Numbered from the stretch's first letter, positions 28,404-37,347 are shown. The stretch is DNA of 64,000 nt from Bacillus sp. FJAT-45037 (GCF_002797325.1 NZ_KZ454938.1:2678267-2742266), one strand, 5' to 3'. Numbers and translations are program-made. The notes: generated by a model not told the origin, from the sequence alone.

Positions 28404-28522
28404 AAGAGTATACCTCCTCTTATCAACTTACTTACTAATTAATTATATAATGTTAGACCCTCGAATAAAAGGCACCATTTATTCATTTAAAAAGAAGTAA
28501 ACCACCTATCATGTAATATAAA

Positions 28523-28756
28523 GGTTCATGATAGCTTCATCAATGTCTTCACTGTAATCAATAGCAGATTTTGCTATTTTCGCGTCAAATCCTTTTAGTA
28601 AGTTGATGAAAGGATAGAATCCGCATCAAGTGAAGCACTGTCCTTAGCCAATGCAACTAGTGCAGAACCGAATGTTGCATTTGTTTGAGCTTCTTTCAAC
28701 TTAATCAACTGATCTGTAATGCTTAAAGGTTGGGTAGCACCATCAATGGAAGACAT
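28523..28756 (-). pseudogene. S-layer body fragment (third cassette remnant)
   Basis: Minus-strand translation from 28756 gives a run with A-Q-T-N-A-T-F-G-S-A-L-V-A-L-A-K, matching the repeat pattern of the silent S-layer body (e.g. A-S-T-D-P-Q-V-L-A-A-L-T-A-L-A-K). A frameshift near 28605 is followed by the continuation I-N-L-L-K-G-F-D-A-K-I-A. No start or end is present. It shows that at least one more S-layer body has existed at this locus. Confidence 0.65.
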
Positions 28757-28849
28757 CCCTTAAAGATCATGGCTCAGAAAATTGGGCAACAGATTTGTTT
28801 ACCATCTCAACCTTAACTTTTAACCTACTATATGTTCTAGTTATCATTG

Positions 28850-29310
28850 ATCAACAGACCCGAAAGATCATCTCTTTTGGTGTGACAGAACATTCTACTG
28901 AATAATGGGTCATTGAAGTTTCGTCATGTCACTCCTAATGATGAAGTACCTAAATACCTAGCTCATGAAAACGACACTATTTTTTGCCCTAAGGATTATC
29001 AACATCATCACAAATCAATTCAAAAAGAACAACATTCCGATCACTTTGGCAAAATGCTTATGTAGAAAAAGTTATTGGAACGATCAAGCGTAAGTTACTA
29101 GATCACTCCATTCCTTTAATCCAGCTTCACTTACAATGCGTTCTTCACGAGTACCTCTATGATTATTACAACACGATCCGTACTCATCAAAGTATAGGGG
29201 GAAGACATCGATTCCAACACTTACTTACCTTACAAGCTCCGTAAAAAAGTCGAAATTATAAGGTACTTCTGTTTTGAATGGTCTGTACCATACATACAAA
29301 AAGTAGCTTA
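28850..29310 (+). mobile_element. Remnant of an integrase-core (DDE) insertion sequence
   Basis: A decayed C-terminal transposase part is readable in the plus frames: W-Q-N-A-Y-V-E-K-V-I-G-T-I-K-R, then L-H-E-Y-L-Y-D-Y-Y-N-T-I-R-T-H-Q-S-I, ending at the stop 29242-29244. Upstream residues are frameshifted. The 3' flank (TTGAATGGTCTGTACC, ATACATAC) is repeated in the shorter remnant at 36970-37165, so both come from the same element. Family uncertain (IS481/IS3-like integrase core). The rest of 28404-29417 has no other supportable gene. Confidence 0.75.
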
Positions 29311-29417
29311 ACTTTTCATTCATTCCATTTCACAATTCTCAAAAATTGCTTCGAATAGGGTTTCCTTGATATGCCATTCTTTTTGGCTCTGCCATGCCCA
29401 CCTCTCCATGTAAAGTT

Positions 29418-29585
29418 TCAGCATGATTTTTTCTTTGCAAAGCTCTGTACTTTTATTTTGCTAAACACACTAGATTCTCTTACTTGCTTTACACTAACAA
29501 TACTCACACTCTTAGCTGGATATTTCCTACGCTTGAATGCTTCGTCTCTTAATACTACCTCTTCATTACCATACTCATTAATCAT
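29418..29585 (-). CDS. Short gene, possibly truncated RadC/JAB-like N-terminus
   Basis: 55 codons with a strong TAGGAGGA site 7 nt before the ATG at 29585. The peptide R-K-Y-P-A-K-S-V-S-I-V-S-V-K-Q-V-R-E-S-S resembles the start of plasmid-type JAB (RadC-like) proteins, which normally continue for another 100 residues. The frame stops where the IS-remnant region begins, so it is probably a truncated gene with a surviving ribosome site. Confidence 0.4.
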   Translation of the reverse strand: MINEYGNEEVVLRDEAFKRRKYPAKSVSIVSVKQVRESSVFSKIKVQSFAKKKSC

Positions 29586-29698
29586 TAAACATTCCTCCTA
29601 AATAGAAATAGCCCCAATCCCTTTTGGAATTAGAGCAGTAAGGTAGAATCGCTATTCTATGATTATAATATATGGTTGATTTGTTAGTTGATACAGTT

Positions 29699-30112
29699 TT
29701 AACTTTTAATATCACGAAAAGGTATAATCGGATTTCCCTTTAGCTTTTTAATATGTAATTTCAATTCATGTTCTAATCTCTCTTTTTCACTCGGTTCAAA
29801 GGTAAAACATTCTTCAATCTCATCACGGAATATCTCTTTCCATTTTTTATAAAGTTCATGATCATACACGTCGAATACTTGAAGAAACATTCTAGCTGCA
29901 TCCTCTTGTTCGAATTCCTCATCATCAGTCCAACCGTATGTCCGAACCTCTTCTTCTAAATATTCATGGATTAAGAAATGGAGTTTCTTCTTTAACAATC
30001 TTGATGATTTCTTTCTACCTAACCGATTGAATGTTCTATTTATATGCTCTTTTAGATATCCTACTAATTCCTCGAAGTTTGTAATATCTTCTATAAAGAA
30101 CCCATATTTCAT
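29699..30112 (-). CDS. Hypothetical protein, about 137 residues
   Basis: Helical, with a basic first third (R-L-G-R-K-K-S-S-R-L-L-K-K-K) and an acidic remainder. No signal peptide, membrane segment or known motif. The ATG at 30112 has AGGATGGG about 10 nt upstream; a longer form from TTG 30148 is possible. It lies among mobile-element remnants and may be accessory. Confidence 0.55.
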   Translation of the reverse strand: MKYGFFIEDITNFEELVGYLKEHINRTFNRLGRKKSSRLLKKKLHFLIHEYLEEEVRTYGWTDDEEFEQEDAARMFLQVFDVYDHELYKKWKEIFRDEIEECFTFEPSEKERLEHELKLHIKKLKGNPIIPFRDIKS

Positions 30113-30153
30113 ATTGAATCTATCCCATCCTAATTTGATAACCTTCAAATCTA

Positions 30154-30372
30154 TTGTATCAGCTTAATTCTAGAGAAATGCAACAAATGGCGGGCTGGTT
30201 AAAGGTTCGCTATATGAAAACATTTGAAAATCAGGTGGATGAATTCATTGCATTTTTAGAGTTAATTCAGAACTTGAAAAAAGATACATTCAAACGAATG
30301 CTGAATTGGCATCGAGCTTTCGAAAAAACTCTGACGATTGATTTTGCACTTGAATTTGTCATAAGGTGCTAA
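30154..30372 (+). pseudogene. Probable transposase fragment
   Basis: About 70 codons open, helical and rich in aromatic and basic residues (M-L-N-W-H-R-A-F-E-K-T-L), in the style of a transposase C-terminus. The last 18 codons recur as E-K-T-L-T-I-D-S-A-L-E-F at 37180 in front of the same downstream sequence. No credible start; treated as a mobile-element remnant of unknown family. Confidence 0.4.
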
Positions 30373-30495
30373 TCGACACTTCTTCGTCTGTTCTTTGACA
30401 ATTCCACTTTTTAAAAAGTTAGTATTTTATCTACATAACCCCTTTTTTACCTTCAATTATTTTTATAATATTCAGTAATTATAGAGTAAAAAAGC
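30318..30495. repeat. Direct repeat copy 1, downstream of the silent S-layer body
   Basis: About 175 bp nearly identical to 37175-37347, including a central identical block (AGGTGCTAATCGACAC onwards). Both copies lie 200-300 bp beyond the 3' end of an S-layer body in the same orientation. They could be two IS ends or the edge of a duplicated cassette. The rest of 30496-30703 shows nothing that can be supported. Confidence 0.85.
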
Positions 30496-30703
30496 AAGAG
30501 TAGTCTTGTTACCGACCATTCTTACCTTCTTTTGTTCAAATTTTTTTGGACAAGTGTTCTAGTTTAATAGAGTTTTGCCCACATAAATAAAAGTGAAATT
30601 TAGGTCTTAAAGTTTTGAAGTCCGGGAATGGTTCATCTAAAGTCATAGCAATTGATCCAAGATGTTGAAGAGTCGTAATTATCCTCCTGAAAAATAACTC
30701 AAG

Positions 30704-30733
30704 AAAAGCCAATCACCGAAGTGATTGGCTTTT
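30704..30733 (-). terminator. Terminator behind the silent S-layer body
   Basis: Perfect 13-bp stem AAAAGCCAATCAC / GTGATTGGCTTTT with CGAA loop. The cassette kept a functional-looking terminator although it lacks a promoter. Confidence 0.88.
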
Positions 30734-30754
30734 CCTGTTATAACAGTTTAGATA

Positions 30755-33166
30755 TTAGTTTGTTGAAGCAATTGCAGCATCTACAGCAGCTTTAATTCCA
30801 GCTAGAGTAGTGTATTTGATTTTTTCTGGATCTTCACCAGTTGTCATTGGGAAGGCAGCAAGGAATGCTTCGGAAACTTCTAATTTTTCAGCTGAGCTTA
30901 AAGCTTCGAATGAAGCATACTCTAAAGCATCAAGAGCAGAACTCATTGCTGAGATTGTTGATGCAGTGTTAACTCCATCCATTAATGCTTTACGAGCATC
31001 AATTTGATCTCCTAGTTCAGTAGTAACTGTACCTACTGTTTTAAATCCATCAGAAGTTCTTTCAGCTAATACTAACTCAGCAACTTCCAATTTCGCTGCA
31101 TTTGTTAGGTTAATGTAATTAGTAGCAGCATCTGTATCTTCTTCACCTTCACCAGGTTCTGAAGAATTAGCAGTCACAAGCGCGAATGAAGTTAATGCAG
31201 TTCTAGCAGCAGAAGCCGTAGTTGCAGCATCTAAAGATACAACCGCGTTAACTGCGTTGATTTCTGCTTGTAAATTAGCTTTTGCAGTAGCCACTTCCTC
31301 AGTAGTTGCAGCAGGACCATCAACATCAACCTCAGCAGCAGTCTTAATTGTCGAAACATTTGCAAAGTATGCAGCACTATTAGCATCAACAATATTACTT
31401 AAGTTTAATACATTATTTTTTAATAATACTAATAATTCAGGAGCATTTTCATCTGCAGTAAATCCTGCAATATTATCAAGAACGATTTCGGCGTTATTTT
31501 CTCCATTGATAATATTTTGAATATCTGAAGCAGTATCTTTAACTACGCCATCAGTATCAATTGCAGACGCATAGTCACTTAATAGTAAAGTGTTTACTGT
31601 ATCAATATCAAAGTCTTCAGTTGCCTTAGCAAGTGCTGTAAGTGCAGCTAATACTTGTGGATCAGTGCTAGCTTCTGTTAATGTAGCCACTTCAGTAACA
31701 GCAACGCCAACTACGATAGTTTGAATATTTCCAGCTGTAATAGTATTTAAAGTTGCACCTTCTACACCCGCAGCTTCAGCAATTTTATCAGCATATTTAT
31801 TCAAGTATGCAGTTGTAACTGTAGCAAAGTCAAAGTCTTCAGAAGAGCTTGAAAGAGCTTGTAGTGCAGACGTGATTGCAGCATTCGTTGAAGCTCCAGT
31901 TAATTTAGCAGCAGATGATAAAGCTTTCTTCTCATCATATGAAACTTTTAGATCAGCTTTAACGGTTTCATCTTCTCCATCAGCTACAACAAAGTCTAGT
32001 AATGCTAATGCATTAGCAAAGTCTGTGTTAGATGAAGAGTTATTTAATAATCCAATAGTTTCTTCAGCAACTTCGAAGTTAGTTGCATCAATTTCAGCTT
32101 GAATATCTTCTACTGTAAGATTTTCTGGTGTTTCTCCAAATCCTACAATCGCAGTAGAGTAATCTGAAATCTTATCTACATTTACACGTCCAAACCCATT
32201 GTTGTTAAGTGCAGCTAGTAAACGTAATTGGCTTACTTTCGCTCCGGCCAATACTTCATTTACTTTCTTAACATCAGCAAGACGTGCTTCAAATCCTGCA
32301 AGGATATTTTCGCCATCTTCATCAACAAGATCAGACGGAACTTCCGCTACTTTAGCTACTGCATTTGCAAGAGCCACATCACTATAAGGAGTTCTTTCTG
32401 CATCGGATACAGCCGATTCTGCTGTTTCTACAATAGTTTCTGTTGCTGTGTTAATAACTTCTTGAATTTGAGTTCTTGTGAAGCTTGAACCATCAGCAAT
32501 CAAAGTATCAGCATAAGTAACGATATAATCCGCACGAACACCAGTAAAGACTCCTAATGCTTGACCGTTCTCAAGAGCTGCAAGTAATTGAACTTGTGTT
32601 CTTGAAGCATTTACCGCTGATTCTACGTTTGTAGTATAAACAACGTCAACTTGAATTTCTTCAACTGTTGTAGGTTCAACAGAATTTTTCAATGTCATAT
32701 AATCAGCTACACGTGCACTATCAACTTCTAAGAAGAAACCGTTTAAAGAAGATAATAATTGAACTTGGTTAGTAGCATCATTTACAGATTTAACAACCGC
32801 AACTAATTGTGCTTCAACAGCAGCAACTTTCGCATCAATACGCTCTTGAAGTTCAGTTTGAGCTTCTTCGTTTTCTAATGCATCCACAGCTTCTTGTGCC
32901 GCTTCATGAAGTTCCGTTGTAGGTGCAACGTAAGCGAAAGTTGAGATTGTAGCCGCTTCATAAGCTTCAACAGCCGATGTTGCTTCTTCAATAGCAACTA
33001 CTGATTCGTCAACAAAGTCAACTGTTACAGTGAATTCTTTACCATTGTATTCGAATGTTACTTCGTTTTCACCATGTACTAACGCTGCTTCAAGCTCGAT
33101 TTCTACAGCTTCGTCAGCACCTTCGAATGTTACTTCGATTGTAGTAGCGTTAATCGCACTTTCCAT
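30755..33166 (-). CDS. Silent S-layer protein body (no signal peptide, anchor or ribosome site)
   Basis: 803 codons open without any stop. The frame begins M-E-S-A-I-N-A-T, the same words found at residues 273-278 of the S-layer protein at 37545-40280, and continues with an Ig-like strand region, then many repeats of about 55 residues (N-D-A-T-N-x-x-Q-L-L-x-x-L ... D-Y ... I-Q) and the C-terminal L-S-S-A-E-K-L-E-V-S-E unit also present in that protein. Very acidic and Ala/Thr-rich like S-layer bodies. There is no signal peptide, SbsC-type module, convincing ribosome site or promoter; the nearest upstream in-frame stop is about 35 bp before the ATG. Interpreted as a stored cassette rather than an expressed gene. 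Confidence 0.85.
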   Translation of the reverse strand: MESAINATTIEVTFEGADEAVEIELEAALVHGENEVTFEYNGKEFTVTVDFVDESVVAIEEATSAVEAYEAATISTFAYVAPTTELHEAAQEAVDALENEEAQTELQERIDAKVAAVEAQLVAVVKSVNDATNQVQLLSSLNGFFLEVDSARVADYMTLKNSVEPTTVEEIQVDVVYTTNVESAVNASRTQVQLLAALENGQALGVFTGVRADYIVTYADTLIADGSSFTRTQIQEVINTATETIVETAESAVSDAERTPYSDVALANAVAKVAEVPSDLVDEDGENILAGFEARLADVKKVNEVLAGAKVSQLRLLAALNNNGFGRVNVDKISDYSTAIVGFGETPENLTVEDIQAEIDATNFEVAEETIGLLNNSSSNTDFANALALLDFVVADGEDETVKADLKVSYDEKKALSSAAKLTGASTNAAITSALQALSSSSEDFDFATVTTAYLNKYADKIAEAAGVEGATLNTITAGNIQTIVVGVAVTEVATLTEASTDPQVLAALTALAKATEDFDIDTVNTLLLSDYASAIDTDGVVKDTASDIQNIINGENNAEIVLDNIAGFTADENAPELLVLLKNNVLNLSNIVDANSAAYFANVSTIKTAAEVDVDGPAATTEEVATAKANLQAEINAVNAVVSLDAATTASAARTALTSFALVTANSSEPGEGEEDTDAATNYINLTNAAKLEVAELVLAERTSDGFKTVGTVTTELGDQIDARKALMDGVNTASTISAMSSALDALEYASFEALSSAEKLEVSEAFLAAFPMTTGEDPEKIKYTTLAGIKAAVDAAIASTN

Positions 33167-33171
33167 TTCAA
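33144..33171 (-). other. Candidate recombination site, silent copy
   Basis: AAGTGCGATTAACGCTAC (33161-33144, minus strand) is identical to 39465-39448; a further TTGAAA is matched at the same distance upstream. It forms codons 3-8 of the silent body in the same frame as in the expressed gene, and contains GCG-ATTAA-CGC. Confidence 0.65.
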
Positions 33172-33242
33172 TCTGGTATAATAAAAAAACGCCCTATCCC
33201 TTTTGTATCAGGTGGTTAGACGATTTACTGTAAAATTATTTA

Positions 33243-33279
33243 GTATAGGTAACGACCATTTAACGAAGGTCTCCTATAC
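33243..33279 (-). terminator. Possible terminator of the recombinase operon
   Basis: GTATAGG/CCTATAC with inner GACC/GGTC pairs and an internal loop. Only a short T-rich tail follows, so it is weak. It lies between the last recombinase gene and the silent cassette. Confidence 0.4.
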
Positions 33280-33290
33280 CCGATGAGTGG

Positions 33291-34127
33291 CTACATCCAC
33301 TCATCGTATTGTTCTTTTCGAGCCTCTGAGTACAGGCGAGCATACAATTGGGTATGCCTAATATTATCATGCCCTAAAATTTCCTTAATACCCGCAATAG
33401 GCATGCCTTTCATTGCTAAATGAGCAGCTAAAGTATGCCTCATCACATGGGGACTCATATGAAACCCTAACTCTTCCTTATATCTCGAAAACCAACTTTG
33501 AATCGTCCGTCGACTAATACGTGCTCTTTGTCTTGGATTGGCAATGACACAGGGCAAATCATCTCGTCGCAAAGAGAGATAAGCTTTAAGGTACTCCTCA
33601 CATTGCCGAGTAAATAACACCATTCTTCCTCTTTGCCCCTTCCCACTAGGAATGTGAATCGTCCTTTCCGACCACTGAATATCTTCTCGATTCATCGCCA
33701 CAAGCTCTGCTAAACGTGCCCCTGTTGCGTAAAGTAATTCGACCACGGCTCTCTCTTGAGGATTGCCTTGAACATGCTTTCGTAGTTGGTTCATTTGAGA
33801 GGGACGAAGGTAATAAGGGATTGAAATTTTTTCACCCGGAAAACGAATGGAACGGAGTGGATGTTGCGTCACAACCCCTATTTCCACACAAAATTGAAAG
33901 AAGAGATTTAACTGAAACAAAAATCTTCTAATACTGCTAAGTTGATATCCATCCTCTTCCAATAACCTCATCCATGTTCTAATTTCTTTACCGTGAATTT
34001 GCTCAAGTGGGACTCCTACTCTTTCAACCATCAATCGCACTGTAGCAAGGTATTCCTTCATTGAGTTTTCCGCTAAATGAAATCGATATTCTGCTCTAAA
34101 TTTCTCCATCACTTCTTGAAGTTCCAT
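33291..34127 (-). CDS. Tyrosine recombinase D (second member of pair 2)
   Basis: About 278 residues from the ATG at 34127 (GGGGTGA upstream); a longer frame to 34187 overlaps gene C and lacks a site. XerC/D-like: N-terminal SAM-like core-binding part, then the catalytic domain with Arg in A-T-G-A-R-L-A-E-L, Lys in S-G-K-G-Q-R, H-V-M-R-H-T, G-H-D-N-I and the nucleophile Tyr in T-Q-L-Y-A-R. All expected residues are present. It is closer to recombinase B than to A or C. Gene C ends at 34132, 4 bp before this start. Confidence 0.88.
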   Translation of the reverse strand: MELQEVMEKFRAEYRFHLAENSMKEYLATVRLMVERVGVPLEQIHGKEIRTWMRLLEEDGYQLSSIRRFLFQLNLFFQFCVEIGVVTQHPLRSIRFPGEKISIPYYLRPSQMNQLRKHVQGNPQERAVVELLYATGARLAELVAMNREDIQWSERTIHIPSGKGQRGRMVLFTRQCEEYLKAYLSLRRDDLPCVIANPRQRARISRRTIQSWFSRYKEELGFHMSPHVMRHTLAAHLAMKGMPIAGIKEILGHDNIRHTQLYARLYSEARKEQYDEWM

Positions 34128-34131
34128 TCTT

Positions 34132-35016
34132 TCACCCCATAAACTTGCGATACATGGAAACAATTTCTCGCTTCGGAAGTCTTGCATAAATTTGTGTGGT
34201 AGCTAAATTGCTATGGCCCAATTCTTCGCTAATAAAAGCTAAATCGGCTCCTTTCGCTAACAACTCGGTCGCAAAAGTATGGCGAAAGCGATGTGGGTGC
34301 AGCCTAAAGTCTAATCCGGCTTCTTCCCCAATTTTTTCGATGACATGTTGCATTCCTCTTATACTGAGCCTCTTTAGGTACCTTGAAACAAACAAAGCTG
34401 GGGAGTCATCACGACGACTAGCTAAGTACTTCTCAAGTAATAATGCACAACGATCAGTGAAGTGTACATAACGGATTTTTCTTCCTTTCCCAATAACCCT
34501 TGCGGTTCGAGTCTCAAGGTTTACCTCTTCTATATTTAGTAAATGAAGCTCTCCTACTCTGCACCCCGTAGCTAAAAAAAGTTCGACCAATGTTTGATCA
34601 CGAAGAGGCATACTCTCACTTTGAAACCGAGTTTTTGAAATCGTTTCTTTATCCAAATACTTAGGCAAAGGCTGAGGGATCTTTGGATACCATCTTTTCT
34701 TAATAGGAGATGTGGATAAGTGTTCTTCCTGTATACAAAATGTATAAAAAGAAGATAAAATACTTAATCGTCTCCTTGAAGAAGCCACATTTTTCCCATC
34801 AATATAAGGTATTAACTTTTCATAGATATCTTCTGAACTGAGTTGATCAAAAGCCCGTAGTTCGTCCGCAAAAAACGTTTGCAACCACAGTTTATAGCTA
34901 TAGATCGTCTGAAGACTTCGATTAGACAGCTTCATCATCAGTAGAAATTCTTCTATTAGTTGCTTATTTTCTTGATTAAGAATAACTTTTGACGTTTTCC
35001 AAGGTGATTTTTCCAT
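34132..35016 (-). CDS. Tyrosine recombinase C (first member of pair 2)
   Basis: 294 residues. N-terminal core-binding domain (about 15-105), catalytic domain with A-T-G-C-R-V-G-E-L, G-K-G-R-K-I-R-Y-V, H-R-F-R-H-T-F-A-T, G-H-S-N-L-A-T-T and Tyr in Q-I-Y-A-R. Catalytically complete. Shares K-K-R-W-[Y/R]-P-K-I-P-Q-[P/A]-L-P with recombinase A, marking the A/C subtype. GGGAGGTGTGAAGG precedes the ATG. Confidence 0.9.
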   Translation of the reverse strand: MEKSPWKTSKVILNQENKQLIEEFLLMMKLSNRSLQTIYSYKLWLQTFFADELRAFDQLSSEDIYEKLIPYIDGKNVASSRRRLSILSSFYTFCIQEEHLSTSPIKKRWYPKIPQPLPKYLDKETISKTRFQSESMPLRDQTLVELFLATGCRVGELHLLNIEEVNLETRTARVIGKGRKIRYVHFTDRCALLLEKYLASRRDDSPALFVSRYLKRLSIRGMQHVIEKIGEEAGLDFRLHPHRFRHTFATELLAKGADLAFISEELGHSNLATTQIYARLPKREIVSMYRKFMG

Positions 35017-35032
35017 CCTTCACACCTCCCAT

Positions 35033-35872
35033 TTACGTCTGATATTGATCATATTGTTTTTTTCGAGCTTGTTCTCTAAGGCGAGTATAGATGCGAGTAC
35101 TGTTGATGTTGACATGGCCTAATAACTCCTGAATATAGCTTTGTGGCATATTCTTTTCTGCTAAATGGGCAGCAAATGTGTGGCGCATTGTATGCGGAGT
35201 AATTCGAAAGCCTAATTCTTCAGTAAAAGATTGAAATCTCTTATCTACAAAACAACGACTTAGACAATTCCCCCGATGATTACAAAATAAGTAGGGACTT
35301 TCTATTTTTCGATCTTCAAGATAAGCATGAAGACGTTCTCCACAATCATGAGTAAATAACACGAACCGCTCTTTATTACCTTTCCCTTGACGAATCCAAA
35401 TTTGTCTGGTGTCCCAGCGTACGTCTTCTAGTTTAATACCTAGTAGTTCACTTATTCGGACACCTGTAGCAAAAAGCGTTTCTACAATTGCTCGATCTCT
35501 CACATCCTTTTTGGTTAATTCTTGAAGCTCGGCTACTTGTCGTTTAGATAAATAATAAGGAAGAGAATCATCTTTCTTGGGTGTGTGCACAGTAGCGGTG
35601 GGATTTCTCTTAATCATATTTTCTTCCATACAATAATGATAGAAAGACTTCACTGCTGATAATTTGAGGTGAATGGATCTAGGTTTAAGCCCACGTTCCT
35701 CTAAAGAGGCTAACCACGAGCGAATATGGGTGGCTTTCACTACATCATAATCGACCTCACATGTAGAAAAGAACTGGGAGAGCGCCATTCGATAACTCCG
35801 AATGGTCTCGTTACTAAATCTTGCTTGGTGATCAGCAAAAAATATTTCTTGAGCTTTCGCATTTTTTGTCAT
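35033..35872 (-). CDS. Tyrosine recombinase B (second member of pair 1)
   Basis: 279 residues. Catalytic signature: A-T-G-V-R-I-S-E-L-L-G, G-K-G-N-K-E-R-F-V, H-T-M-R-H-T-F-A-A-H, G-H-V-N-I-N-S-T and Tyr in R-I-Y-T-R. Complete XerC/D-like enzyme. It follows recombinase A by 6 bp and is closest to recombinase D. Confidence 0.9.
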   Translation of the reverse strand: MTKNAKAQEIFFADHQARFSNETIRSYRMALSQFFSTCEVDYDVVKATHIRSWLASLEERGLKPRSIHLKLSAVKSFYHYCMEENMIKRNPTATVHTPKKDDSLPYYLSKRQVAELQELTKKDVRDRAIVETLFATGVRISELLGIKLEDVRWDTRQIWIRQGKGNKERFVLFTHDCGERLHAYLEDRKIESPYLFCNHRGNCLSRCFVDKRFQSFTEELGFRITPHTMRHTFAAHLAEKNMPQSYIQELLGHVNINSTRIYTRLREQARKKQYDQYQT

Positions 35873-35878
35873 TCATCT

Positions 35879-36772
35879 CTACCCCATTTTATTTTGATAG
35901 GCTTGCCTCATATCTTCTGTAGGGATTCGGGCATATACTCTAGTCGTATTAAGATCGTTGTGTCCCATTTCATCGGCAATAAACTCTAGGTCCGCCCCTT
36001 TTGATAACATATTGGTTGCAAAAGTATGGCGGCAGCAATGAGGGAAAAGAGAGTGAGATAAGCCTGCTTTCTTCCCTAGATTAGTGACCACTAGATAGAT
36101 ACCTGTTTGTTTTAAAGCTCCTCCAAACTTATTGAGAAAGAGAGGGTCAGTAGGTTGACAAGTTCTCCTTTGAAGATATTCCTTTAAAATTAAGGCACAC
36201 TCCTCAGAGAAATGTACATGTCGAATCTTTGAACCCTTTCCTCTTACTTCAGCCGTCCGTCTTGTTAGTTGAACATCTTTGATTAATAGATTGGCAACCT
36301 CGGTCTTTCGACAACCAGATGAGAATAAGAACAAAATTAAAGCTCGATTTCGAAGGGTTAATGTCTCAGCTGCTAGTTTGACTCTTGCTAATTCTTGCTC
36401 CGTCAAGTAATGTGGCAGTGCTTGAGGGATTTTCGGCCGCCACCTCTTTTTGATGACCATGTTATCAATATACTCTTCCGCTAAACAAAACTGAAAGAAA
36501 GAAGATAGGGTAGATAAAACAAGATCAATTGTTTTTGGTTTCTTATCTACAGAATAAGATGTCAACCATGTTAGCACATCGTCCGAAGTCATTTCTTCCA
36601 ACGGTACCTCACACTCAGAAAAGAACCTTTCTAGCACTGCCCGATACTTAGTGATAGTTGCTTCTGCTTTGTTAGCGAGCTTCAAGCTCAATAAGTATTC
36701 ATTTAAAACTGCTTTCGTTGATTCAGAGATTGTTTCAATCTCGGTACGCCAATACTTTTCATTTTGATTCAT
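35879..36772 (-). CDS. Tyrosine recombinase A (first member of pair 1)
   Basis: About 297 residues from the ATG at 36772 (GGAGG 8 nt upstream). Catalytic residues: S-S-G-C-R-K-T-E-V, G-K-G-S-K-I-R-H-V, H-C-C-R-H-T-F-A-T, G-H-N-D-L-N-T-T and Tyr in R-V-Y-A-R. It heads a four-gene block (A-B-C-D) with 4-16 bp gaps, consistent with one operon. Similarity A to C and B to D indicates duplication of a two-gene unit that perhaps acts as a XerC/XerD-like heterotetramer. Confidence 0.9.
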   Translation of the reverse strand: MNQNEKYWRTEIETISESTKAVLNEYLLSLKLANKAEATITKYRAVLERFFSECEVPLEEMTSDDVLTWLTSYSVDKKPKTIDLVLSTLSSFFQFCLAEEYIDNMVIKKRWRPKIPQALPHYLTEQELARVKLAAETLTLRNRALILFLFSSGCRKTEVANLLIKDVQLTRRTAEVRGKGSKIRHVHFSEECALILKEYLQRRTCQPTDPLFLNKFGGALKQTGIYLVVTNLGKKAGLSHSLFPHCCRHTFATNMLSKGADLEFIADEMGHNDLNTTRVYARIPTEDMRQAYQNKMG

Positions 36773-36969
36773 GCACCGCACCTCCTTTATTCTTAGAATG
36801 ACTGGAAATCTAATAGTATTGTTAACATTATTATTTGTTTTAAACCTACATTAGTAAAATAAAATGTAAATATACATATAGAAAGCCCCCTAAAAGAAAC
36901 GTAGGAGACTTTCAATAATAAATATTTACTTCATGTAACGGTATGAGAACCTTTTCACTTTACTTCACC

Positions 36970-37165
36970 TTCATAAATGCTTCACCAGTAGATTTATGAC
37001 AATTACAAAACGAATCGAACTCATCAAAGTATAGAAGGGAAGACACCCATTGCAACACCTAATTACAGACCGACAGCAGTGGAAAATATTAAATTAAAAG
37101 CTACTCCTTTGTTGAATGGTCTTTACCACACATACACAATACTAGCTTAAGTTTATAGTTATTCA
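36970..37165 (+). mobile_element. Second remnant of the integrase-core insertion sequence
   Basis: Reads N-R-T-H-Q-S-I-E-G-K-T-P in one frame, matching I-R-T-H-Q-S-I at 29170, and carries the same 3' flank (TTGAATGGTCT, ACATACAC, TAGCTTAA). Only the last part of the transposase is left. The remaining bases of 36773-37544 hold the repeat copy at 37175, the terminator at 37476 and nothing else supportable. Confidence 0.7.
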
Positions 37166-37174
37166 ATATCAAAC

Positions 37175-37347
37175 TTTCCGAAAAAACACTAACAATTGAT
37201 TCTGCACTGGAATTTGTCACAAGGTGCTAATCGACACTTCTTCGTCTGTTCTTTGACAATTCCACTTTTTAAAAAGTTAGTATTTTATCCACATAACACC
37301 CTTTTTGCTTTCTTTTTTAATATTCAGTAAATACAGAGTAAAAAAGG
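37175..37347. repeat. Direct repeat copy 2, downstream of the expressed-type S-layer gene
   Basis: Near-identical to 30318-30495 in the same orientation, starting with the E-K-T-L-T-I-D coding remnant and running through GGTGCTAATCGACAC to TATTCAGTAA. Confidence 0.85.

Noticed and set aside
33291-36772. Phage integration module
   Set aside because: No other phage gene, excisionase or tRNA attachment site is present; the duplicated pair structure and S-layer flanks point elsewhere.
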